28,434 nt of DNA, taken from positions 1-28,434 of the forward strand of contig CAYWIM010000059.1 in NCBI GenBank assembly GCA_964458325.1, read 5' to 3'. This DNA comes from JAGMXM01 sp964458325. GTDB taxonomy: Bacteria > Verrucomicrobiota > Verrucomicrobiia > Limisphaerales > UBA1319. The position numbers and the translations under genes are program-made. Shown here in pieces: positions 1 to 7,475 of the stretch (the first letter of the stretch is position 1; each line of letters opens with the position of its first letter). The notes beneath the pieces were generated by a model. The model searched no databases. It was not told where the DNA came from and saw nothing but the letters and a program-made list of their open reading frames with translations.

Positions 1-3000
1 CTCTGCGTCGTGTGCGCCAGGTCGCAAAGGAACCGGTCGCCCGCGTATTCCCAAGCGCCGAGATCCACCTGGCCATCGAGCACGCGCGGATGGCCGTCCA
101 AGTCGGCCGCGGTGGTCATCCAGGATTGACTCGCGCCCTGGTTGATCCCCGCCGAGCCCGGGCGCAACCGGAAATCGCCGTGTTCGGGATCGGCGTAATC
201 GGGGCTGGTTTCGAAACCGCCGGCGAACGGCACGGTGTATGTCTGGGTGAAGTAGAATTCATCCACCCCGCTGAAGTTCACGGTGTTGAGTCCCGCATGG
301 TTTCGGTCGATAATCGAGTTGGCGATATGGGCGCCGGTCGTCCAGTCCACGGAAACGCCGCCTCCCTCGTTTTCGACCACGGTGCAGTTGGCCATCTGTA
401 ATATGTGCGCGAAGACACCGCCGCCATACTGGGAGGCCCGGTTGCCCTTCACGAACAAACCGCGGAGCTCGAGCCCGGTGCTGACCGCGACGCCGCCGCC
501 GATCTTGGCTTCGTTGCCGGCAATGACGCAGTTCTGAACCAGGCACGGCCTGTTATCGCTGTTATCGCGTTCGGCGATTCCGCCTCCGCTGCCATTCGTG
601 GCGGAGTTGTTCAGGACGTGGCAATATTCGATCCAGCAGCCTTGCGTGAGAACAATGCCGCCGCCGTTGCCCAGGAGCGAACGGTTGCCCTCGATTCGGG
701 AATGGCGAAGGCCGCCCGCATCCATCAGCACGCCGCCGCCCATGTTCGTCGCCTGCCCTCCAGTGACGGTGAATCCGTCCACGAGGCCGTTCGTGTGGCT
801 GAGTCGCAGGCAACGCGTGATGCTGCAGCCATCGAGAACGGTCAGCCCGGGCCCGTTGACGCTTTTGAGAGCGACACCCTTGGTGACCACGATCTCGGCG
901 CTCAACCGGTATACGCCATCGGCAACAAGGATGGTCTCGCCGGCGGAGGCCGCATCGATCGCCGCTTGGATGTTGGTTGCCGCCGAGAGCCAGGTGTTGA
1001 ACGGGGGCGTATGGCTGCCGCCGGGCGAGACAAACCGCGCCGCGCCCGCGACGGGGTTCTGGCGGACAAACCGCGCGATGAGCTGGCGCGACTGACTCAT
1101 CGGGACGGTGATGGTATTGTCGTAGATCGAGCACCCGTTCGTGTCGCCCGACCAGCCGCTGAATTGCCACTCTGGAGCGGCATAGGCGGTCACGGTCTTG
1201 ACCGTGCCGAGGGCGAACGATGCCGATGCGATGTCCGTGAAACCGGAGCCTTGTTGCGTGACGGTCAGCGAGCAGTCGGTCGTTGCCCAAAGCCAAACGA
1301 GCTGGGAATCCTCCTCGAGCGTGACGGTGACGCTGGTGCCGGCGCCCTGCCCGACGCTGCCCGTCCCTTGCCAGCCCGTGCAGCGATAGATGATTCCGCC
1401 GACCTCGACGGTCGCCGGCGCCGTGCAGGTGATCTTCTGGCCGATCAGGTACTCGTGCTCGCCGACCGCGGGAGAGGGCATGCCGTAGGCGGATTGAATG
1501 GTGAGCCATCGGCTTGCCGGCGCATCGGGATCGTTCAACGGCACGAAACGCAGAGGATTGGTTTCACCGTTGGCCGCCAGCACGTAGAGCGTGTCTCCGG
1601 CCAGACAGGCTTCAGAGCCGTCGTCCACGGCAAATCCAGTCGAGCCGGCGGTCCACACGGCCGTTGCCAGGTCATACACGGCCACGTTTTCGGCGGTGGC
1701 ATCATGAATCCAGCCGCCGCCGTCTCCTTCGCCCGATCCCAGACCGCCTCGAAGAACCCAGAGCCGGTCGTGTCCATCCCGGAAGAATTGTCCCGGGAGA
1801 AACTCGATGGCGCAGCCCATGCCGGGATTGAAGGGCAGGCCGGCGATCTCGTTCATCTGGAGCGCACCTGTCTGGTTGAGACGGACTAACACTCCGTTCG
1901 TGTGAGGCGAGCCGCGATGTTTCAAGAAGTAAGCATAACCGCCTCCCATGCAAGAATCCCACGGGTGGGCCGCGCCGCCAGGCACCGAGCCCGCCTGCGT
2001 GCTGGCCCCCGATGACCAGGCGGTGAAATTGTACAGCATATCCCAGCCAATCCATCCGCCCAGGATGCGGTCGGCGGCCAAGGGCGCGCACGCGGCATTG
2101 GGGCCGTCGCCAATAGTCGTACTGCCTTTGGTCCAGGAATCCGAGCCGAGGTCGTAGCGATAGATGCACCGAGCGCCCGACCTCGAGTCGCGGAGGGCCA
2201 GCGTCCACAGCGCGCCGTCGAGAAACGCCAGATCCCCTGCCCCGCCGTTGATGTCCAGGCCGCTGGGCAGCGGGAGAGAGGCAGCCGCCTGCCAGTCCGC
2301 GCTGTTGGACGAGCCCTTCGCGATGCGGTAGAAAGGCGCGTTGGCCTGGGCCGCCCGCGTGAAGAAGACGCTCGAGCCGTCGCTGCCCAAAGCGGTGTGA
2401 CGGTCTCGGGGCCCAGTCTCGGGCAACGCAATTTGGCGCCAGGGAATGAGATCGGGAGCCGATTGCGAATTCAGATCAAACGCTGTGAAGAGATTCGCGG
2501 CGGCTTGGGTGGGCGGATCATTGTCGCCGTTGCTGGCGGTCCATTTCAGGCGCGCGGGCAAATAAAGGAGTCCATCGGGCGCGAGCGTGGCGCTGGATCG
2601 GGCCACACCGCCATCGGCCACAGGGAGCATGGCCAAGACCTCGCCATGGGCGCCAGCATCCCGGATTGCGAAATAGACGCCTCCATCGTTATTGCCGACA
2701 ACGACCACGCCGTTGGCCGTGACAATGGGAGAAGAACTGACCCCCTCCCAGCCCCGGCTGGCGGTCTCGACGGACCATTTGACCGAACCGTCCGCGGTCC
2801 GGATCGCATAGAGCCGGCCATCGCCCTCCTCACTGACCGTTTGGAAGTAGTAGGTGAGACCATCGGCGGACAGGCACCCGGCGCTCTGGGCGCGCTGGCG
2901 GTGGTTGAACCCGTCTTCCCAATCGAACACCGGCATCGCCCAATCCGTCCACAGGGGATTTCCATTGCGATCGAGGCCCGCGATCCAAACGCTGCCAAAC

Positions 3001-4001
3001 CCAACGGGCAAGTAAATGTTCCCGCTGGCCGGGTCGATCGTCGGATCCGCATCGGTTTGGTCGGGGAGATCCACGCTCCAGAGTTCGTCGCCCGTGTCGC
3101 CATGCCAGGCCTTGACCATGCCACAGCGGCCGCCGCTGACCACGATCAAGCCGTCGGGCCCCTGCCAAAGCGCGGGGCCGCCATGGCACGAGCACAACGA
3201 CGTCGCTGCTGCCCAGGATACCGCGATCTCCATGCCGCTGTCCGTTCCGCCGTAAGGCCGGTCATCCCAGAACGCTGAGAACAGGCGGCCGTCCGGTGCG
3301 ACCTTGGGCGAAAGGCCGCTGAGCTGGAAGGGATCGACGTCCCCGCCGTTGTGCCAGAAGAAGGATGGGCCGCTGGCCGCCGCGAATGCCATCGTCGGGC
3401 CCGGCGTGTCATCGTTCACGACGTAGATTGTGGCCCCGCTCGGTGAGAATGCAGGCGTGTTATCCGCTATGGACTCGCCGCCGTCAGTGTTGCCCTGCCA
3501 AAAAAGCGCCCCGGTGTGCCGGTCCATGCCTTGCACGCCTTTGGGCCAATGGTAGCCCGCCGCCACCAGATCCGAACCGCCCGGTCCGGCGCCATCGTAA
3601 AACACCATCGAGCTTGCACCGAGGTTTCCCTGGTTAGGCGAATCCGGCGAAGGTTTCTGCCACCGGATGACGCTGAAGAAGTTCGTATCAAGCCGCGACG
3701 CAGGCACGGCAAAGTCGCCCCTCCCGGTATTGGCGGCATCGCGCTGGCGCATGGGCCAGGCGGTGCTCACTGCTTCCCCCATGAGGCGGATGTCGTCCCC
3801 ATCGAAATTGTCGTCGATGCGCGCGCCGGGAGGATTGGACGCCGGGGCGAGCTGCGCCTGGCCTGGCAGGAAACCGTCGAAGGCCGTCTCATCAACCGTC
3901 GTGGCGGCGTGGCACCAAGGTGCAAGGACTAACGCGAACAAAAGCCCAAGGAAAGTCGGGTTCAGGGCAAACGACACGAGGGATCGAGTGCTTGAGGCCA
4001 T
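1..4001 (-). CDS. Secreted multidomain protein: PQQ-type propeller, kelch-like propeller, InlB-like repeat, choice-of-anchor Q beta-helix (C-terminus off the window)
   Basis: One frame stays open from the ATG at 4001 to the left edge, about 1,333 residues, with no stop seen, so the 3' end is missing. Residues 1-32 form a signal peptide ending in WCHAATT. Residues ~90-510 look like a PQQ_2-type propeller, with blades such as GDTGDELWSVDLP and LYAIRTADGSVKWSVE. Residues ~520-800 resemble a kelch-like propeller (YRYDLGSDSWT, AVYDLATAVWT). Residues ~840-965 resemble an InlB-type repeat (FSGWSGDTNG). Residues ~980-1320 are a right-handed beta-helix beginning FVSPGGSHTPPFNTW and ending in choice-of-anchor Q signatures (INQGASQS, VDLGAWEY). 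It is probably extracellular; no catalytic function can be assigned. No clear ribosome-binding site precedes the ATG. A C-terminal anchor or sorting module may lie beyond the edge. Confidence 0.88.
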   Translation of the reverse strand, partial: MASSTRSLVSFALNPTFLGLLFALVLAPWCHAATTVDETAFDGFLPGQAQLAPASNPPGARIDDNFDGDDIRLMGEAVSTAWPMRQRDAANTGRGDFAVPASRLDTNFFSVIRWQKPSPDSPNQGNLGASSMVFYDGAGPGGSDLVAAGYHWPKGVQGMDRHTGALFWQGNTDGGESIADNTPAFSPSGATIYVVNDDTPGPTMAFAAASGPSFFWHNGGDVDPFQLSGLSPKVAPDGRLFSAFWDDRPYGGTDSGMEIAVSWAAATSLCSCHGGPALWQGPDGLIVVSGGRCGMVKAWHGDTGDELWSVDLPDQTDADPTIDPASGNIYLPVGFGSVWIAGLDRNGNPLWTDWAMPVFDWEDGFNHRQRAQSAGCLSADGLTYYFQTVSEEGDGRLYAIRTADGSVKWSVETASRGWEGVSSSPIVTANGVVVVGNNDGGVYFAIRDAGAHGEVLAMLPVADGGVARSSATLAPDGLLYLPARLKWTASNGDNDPPTQAAANLFTAFDLNSQSAPDLIPWRQIALPETGPRDRHTALGSDGSSVFFTRAAQANAPFYRIAKGSSNSADWQAAASLPLPSGLDINGGAGDLAFLDGALWTLALRDSRSGARCIYRYDLGSDSWTKGSTTIGDGPNAACAPLAADRILGGWIGWDMLYNFTAWSSGASTQAGSVPGGAAHPWDSCMGGGYAYFLKHRGSPHTNGVLVRLNQTGALQMNEIAGLPFNPGMGCAIEFLPGQFFRDGHDRLWVLRGGLGSGEGDGGGWIHDATAENVAVYDLATAVWTAGSTGFAVDDGSEACLAGDTLYVLAANGETNPLRFVPLNDPDAPASRWLTIQSAYGMPSPAVGEHEYLIGQKITCTAPATVEVGGIIYRCTGWQGTGSVGQGAGTSVTVTLEEDSQLVWLWATTDCSLTVTQQGSGFTDIASASFALGTVKTVTAYAAPEWQFSGWSGDTNGCSIYDNTITVPMSQSRQLIARFVRQNPVAGAARFVSPGGSHTPPFNTWLSAATNIQAAIDAASAGETILVADGVYRLSAEIVVTKGVALKSVNGPGLTVLDGCSITRCLRLSHTNGLVDGFTVTGGQATNMGGGVLMDAGGLRHSRIEGNRSLLGNGGGIVLTQGCWIEYCHVLNNSATNGSGGGIAERDNSDNRPCLVQNCVIAGNEAKIGGGVAVSTGLELRGLFVKGNRASQYGGGVFAHILQMANCTVVENEGGGVSVDWTTGAHIANSIIDRNHAGLNTVNFSGVDEFYFTQTYTVPFAGGFETSPDYADPEHGDFRLRPGSAGINQGASQSWMTTAADLDGHPRVLDGQVDLGAWEYAGDRFLCDLAHTTQ

Positions 4002-4168
4002 GACAATGATTATGGTTGGCGACTGTCCGCGGCCTGAAAACGCCGCCGCCTCCAGTCCATGTCGGCTAACAATGACCAGCGATTACTCGATTCACTGGTG
4101 ATTGTCAATCTGAAAGGCCACCCGCCACGAACTACTTCTGCATTCTTGTCTTGGAGTCCATTTGTCGA

Positions 4169-5587
4169 TTATTTAGATGCGACCCCATTGTCTCGGCGCA
4201 GGGATTCGAGCTGCGATGGCACAGGGACAATCGTCGCGCGGTGAGCCTCGATTTCCTCGAGCAGGCTGGCCACGACCCCGGGGTAATTGGTCGAGAGATT
4301 GAAATGCTCGCCGGGATCGGCGTTCAGGTCGAACAGCAACGGAGGCTCATGGGCGTCTGGCTGGGGCTGGCCATAGCCTTTTTGGGTCAGCAGATGGAGC
4401 TTCCACTGGTCTTTTCGCACCGCGTAGAGGCGTGTCCCGCGATAGTAAAACATCGATCGGCGCGGGCTTCGAGCGCTGTCAAGGAGCGCGGCGCTCTGAT
4501 CCCACCCGTCGATGATCCGCCCGCGCGGGAGCTCGGCGCCGGCCAGTTTGACCGCCGTGGGGAAGATGTCGAGCATGCTCATCAGGTTCGTGTTGACCAC
4601 GCCAGCCTTGATGCGTCCCGGCCACCACGCAATCCCGGGCACGCGCAAGCCGCCTTCCCAGGTGCTGCCTTTGCCTTCGCGCAACAGGCCCGCCGAGCCG
4701 CCCTGCTGGTTCATGATGAGCCAGGGGCCATTGTCGCTGGTAAAGAATACCAGGGTGTTCCCCGCCAGCCCTTCGCGGCGCAGCGTCTCCAGAATCTGGC
4801 CAACGCTCGAGTCGATCTCCTCGACCACGTCGCCATAGAGGCCGCGCCGGCTCGAGCCTCGGAACGGGGCCGACGCAAAGAGCGGCACATGCGGAAACGT
4901 GTGGGCAAAATACAGAAAGAACGGCTGGCGCTTGTGATCCCGGATGTACTTCAATGCCTCCTCGGTGTAGAGGCGGGTCAATTGCGTCTGATCGGCGGGC
5001 CGAGCGGCAAGCTCCTCGTTCCGGTAGAGCGGTACGCTCCACCAGGCAGGGTTCGGATCCGGGCGCCCCGAGGCCCCTTTCGGCGCGCCGGCGGTCGGGT
5101 CCATGTCGTTGGAATGCGGCACGCCCAGGAACATGTCGAATCCATGCCGGCGCGGATGACCATTGGGATTGAAATACCAGACGCCCAGGTGCCATTTGCC
5201 CACCATCCCGGTCGTGTAGCCGGCGGGGCGAAGAACCTCCGGAAGCGTGATTTCATCGGGGGGCAGGTGGCCCGTCGAACGCGTTCGCAGCACTCGGAAC
5301 TGATTATGCGCCATGCCGCTGCGGATCGGGTAGCGGCCCGTCAGCAGGGCGGCGCGGCTGGGCGTGCACACCTCCGCGGCCGAGTAGTAGTCCGTGAACC
5401 GCATGCCCTCCGCCGCCATGCGATCGAGATGGGGCGTCCGAATCGTGGGATGCCCATAGCAGCCCAGATCGCCATAGCCGAGGTCGTCGGCCAGAATGAC
5501 GATGATGTTGGGTTTGGGTGGCGGCGAGGCGGCATCGAGCGCGGCCGCACAGACCAGACACGCGAGAATCAACGGGATCGCTTTCAT
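4169..5587 (-). CDS. Secreted sulfatase, arylsulfatase A-like (FGly type)
   Basis: 472 residues, the usual size for S1 sulfatases. The enzyme hydrolyses sulfate esters, here most likely on a polysaccharide. A signal peptide (MKAIPLILACLVCAAALDAA) leads into PNIIVILADDLGYGDLG with metal-binding Asp34/Asp35. The formylglycine motif C-T-P-S-R starts at Cys74, so activity needs a sulfatase-maturing enzyme encoded elsewhere. GKWHLG (Lys131), FTSDNG (Asp285, Asn286) and the later active-site Lys in EGKGSTWEGG (Lys306) are all present, so it looks intact. A longer frame reaches back to 6067, but the signal peptide and the ATGA overlap with the upstream nitrilase-like gene fix the start at 5587. The C-terminal third has the usual YAVRKDQWKLH and LFDLNADPGE motifs. 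The substrate cannot be read from sequence. Confidence 0.95.
   Translation of the reverse strand: MKAIPLILACLVCAAALDAASPPPKPNIIVILADDLGYGDLGCYGHPTIRTPHLDRMAAEGMRFTDYYSAAEVCTPSRAALLTGRYPIRSGMAHNQFRVLRTRSTGHLPPDEITLPEVLRPAGYTTGMVGKWHLGVWYFNPNGHPRRHGFDMFLGVPHSNDMDPTAGAPKGASGRPDPNPAWWSVPLYRNEELAARPADQTQLTRLYTEEALKYIRDHKRQPFFLYFAHTFPHVPLFASAPFRGSSRRGLYGDVVEEIDSSVGQILETLRREGLAGNTLVFFTSDNGPWLIMNQQGGSAGLLREGKGSTWEGGLRVPGIAWWPGRIKAGVVNTNLMSMLDIFPTAVKLAGAELPRGRIIDGWDQSAALLDSARSPRRSMFYYRGTRLYAVRKDQWKLHLLTQKGYGQPQPDAHEPPLLFDLNADPGEHFNLSTNYPGVVASLLEEIEAHRATIVPVPSQLESLRRDNGVASK
5584..5587 (-). other. ATGA stop/start overlap
   Basis: The TGA stop of the nitrilase-like gene shares bases with the ATG of the sulfatase gene. 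This implies translational coupling and a single transcript for the two secreted proteins. Confidence 0.9.
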
Positions 5588-7332
5588 GGTTTTCCTATAA
5601 GGATGGACGCTCCGAGACGATACCACGGATCCATTTGCGGATTCATGTTCGAAGTGCGGGTGGGATGATAAGAGTTGCTCGAGCGGACGCGGCGCGTAGC
5701 GAGGATGAGCCCCGGATTCGCGCCCGCCCGAAGCACCAGATTGGCCGAAAACGGCGAATACACTTCCACCGGGCCGGTATCCGGCCGAGCCAGGCCGCGG
5801 ACCTCGGCACGCCGCTCGTCGGCGTCCCGCAAATCGTCCCAGATCGCGCTGCCAACGACGTTCGCCACCGCCGTAAATGTGCGGAACGAAGCCAGGTTGG
5901 ACGCCACCTGGAGGCGGCGCAAGGCGGCCTCCGGATTGTCCGCGGAATCGTGATCGAGATGGACATGGATTTGCGCGCCCGCCACCGCCGCCAGCTCCGC
6001 AAGCTCGGTCCAGAGCGCGTCCTGGCCGATAGTGACAACCGCGGGCACGCCCTTCACACGAAACCACATCGCGCCCGGATTCCGGCCTGCCTCGAACGGT
6101 CTCGCCGCCGACAGTTGATCGTACCGGGTCAGCAGGGACCCATCGGGGCCGATGACGAACGCCGAGCTCCGACGCCGGCTGGCGACTCGATGTTCCATGC
6201 CGACGATTACCGTAACGCGCTGCTCACGCGCGGCAGCCTCGATCCGCTCGAGGGCCGTCTCGGCAATCGCCAGCGCCGGGAACGCGATCAGGTCCGCACC
6301 CTTGGCCCCGCCCTCCTGAATCATAGCCTCCATCGCAGCAAGGTCTCCGGAGATCTGCGCGACCGCGAGGGTGATATTGGTTTCGGTCGAAATCAGCGGC
6401 GTCAGCGCCGGCGCATCGACTCGCTGTCCGCTCTGGATCTTGAGGCCGGTCTCCCAGAATGGCCGAAGAACCGGATGCGATGACCGAGCCAGCGCTGAGG
6501 CTCGCGTCGCCTGGCCAACATCCAGATCGGCAATCACGATGGTCTCCGCATCGTCATTCGCCGCGGCAACGACCCGGCCGTCCGGAGCGATCACAACGCT
6601 ATGTCCATGGCGCAGCTCACGGGGTGTGGACGGATCGTCGGGCGCGCCCGCGACCCGATTGCCCGTGTTGGCAAAAATCACCCAGACGTTGTTGCGCAGT
6701 GCCCGGGGGACATACCAATACCATCCGAACGGCTCGACCCATTCGCTGGCGAAGTTGCACGACAGCTCGAAGCTGATTTGCGCCACTTGCTGGATGGGGA
6801 TCTCCTCGACACCGCGCAGCCAGCGATCCGCGCAGATCATCGCATTGCATGGGATCCCGTCGAGGCAGAACACGCCCGGCATCGGGGCGCGATGGTTGTC
6901 GTAGAGTTTCTCGTAGCGGAACGCTTCGCGGCCGCTAGGATCGATGACGACCATCCAGTTGGCATCTTTCTTCGCGCGCGCCGAGAAAGTCGATCCGCCC
7001 AAGAGGACGTGCAGCCTCGCTTCGCTCGCCGCGCGCCGAATCGCCGAAACGGCCTGTTCCACTCGAGCCGGTTGGTCCCCGTCCACGCCGCGCAATGCGC
7101 CCTCCGGGAACACCGCCACCCGCGCTTGGTGTGCCGCAGCGTTCGAGATCCCAGCTATGATTCGATCACGGTTCTCCGCGATGGTCCGGCCCAAGGCCAT
7201 CTGGACGACGCCAATCCTGAGCCGGCTGGGGGGAATGTTCGTCTCGACACCGTGAGCAAGAGTGCAAGCGAAGACGAGCCAACCGCCCACCATCATTGAG
7301 ACGCAATTTCCGGAGCGATCCGATCGAGTCAT
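5584..7332 (-). CDS. Exported tandem nitrilase-like (carbon-nitrogen hydrolase) protein with a degenerate second domain
   Basis: 582 residues from the ATG at 7332. The frame extends upstream to 7590, but that part has no domain sequence and would overlap the divergent gene. A hydrophobic stretch (residues ~11-28, VSMMVGGWLVFACTLAHG) looks like a signal peptide, unusual for a nitrilase fold. Domain 1 (~38-300) carries the full Glu-Lys-Cys triad: Glu77 in FPEGAL, Lys142 in YEKLYDN, Cys167 in MICADRW. Domain 2 (~318-555) repeats the fold (ITLAVAQISGD, LIAFPALA), but the aligned positions are Ala353, Gln406 and Gly436, so it should be inactive. Family members hydrolyse amides or N-carbamoyl groups, or transfer N-acyl groups. 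Coupling to a sulfatase suggests an amide-type substituent on a sulfated glycan, which is only inference. Confidence 0.88.
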   Translation of the reverse strand: MTRSDRSGNCVSMMVGGWLVFACTLAHGVETNIPPSRLRIGVVQMALGRTIAENRDRIIAGISNAAAHQARVAVFPEGALRGVDGDQPARVEQAVSAIRRAASEARLHVLLGGSTFSARAKKDANWMVVIDPSGREAFRYEKLYDNHRAPMPGVFCLDGIPCNAMICADRWLRGVEEIPIQQVAQISFELSCNFASEWVEPFGWYWYVPRALRNNVWVIFANTGNRVAGAPDDPSTPRELRHGHSVVIAPDGRVVAAANDDAETIVIADLDVGQATRASALARSSHPVLRPFWETGLKIQSGQRVDAPALTPLISTETNITLAVAQISGDLAAMEAMIQEGGAKGADLIAFPALAIAETALERIEAAAREQRVTVIVGMEHRVASRRRSSAFVIGPDGSLLTRYDQLSAARPFEAGRNPGAMWFRVKGVPAVVTIGQDALWTELAELAAVAGAQIHVHLDHDSADNPEAALRRLQVASNLASFRTFTAVANVVGSAIWDDLRDADERRAEVRGLARPDTGPVEVYSPFSANLVLRAGANPGLILATRRVRSSNSYHPTRTSNMNPQMDPWYRLGASILIGKP

Positions 7333-7475
7333 GACTTTACATGGATTATGGACCTTGGCCTCATCAATTGCCACTTCATACTGGAGCGGCCCGCGATTCA
7401 ACGGCACTTCGAATTCTGCCAGGCTGCAAGACGGACCTTGCCAACTGCCGATCTCCGCCGGAAGATGGCCTATCC
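7333..7475. promoter_or_regulatory. Divergent intergenic region between nitrilase-like and F5/8-TIM-barrel genes
   Basis: These 143 bases separate two start codons pointing in opposite directions, so promoters for both should lie here or just inside the genes. The stretch is more A+T-rich than its surroundings. On the minus strand a CATAAT box sits shortly before the nitrilase ATG, but no convincing -35 box at proper spacing was found. No operator palindrome is evident. Confidence 0.35.

Noticed and set aside
405..1889. Long plus-strand open frame (494 codons) opposite the large secreted protein
   Set aside because: It is antisense to a frame with clear propeller and beta-helix domains. Its translation is Arg/Ala/Gly-rich without recognisable motifs, typical of shadow frames in GC-rich DNA.
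4002..4030. CATAAT -10-like box just upstream of the large secreted protein, similar to one before the nitrilase-like gene
   Set aside because: No -35 box at proper spacing in either case, and the implied leader would be only a few bases.
4151..5668. Plus-strand open frame of 505 codons opposite the sulfatase
   Set aside because: The opposite strand encodes an intact sulfatase with all catalytic motifs; this frame has no family features.
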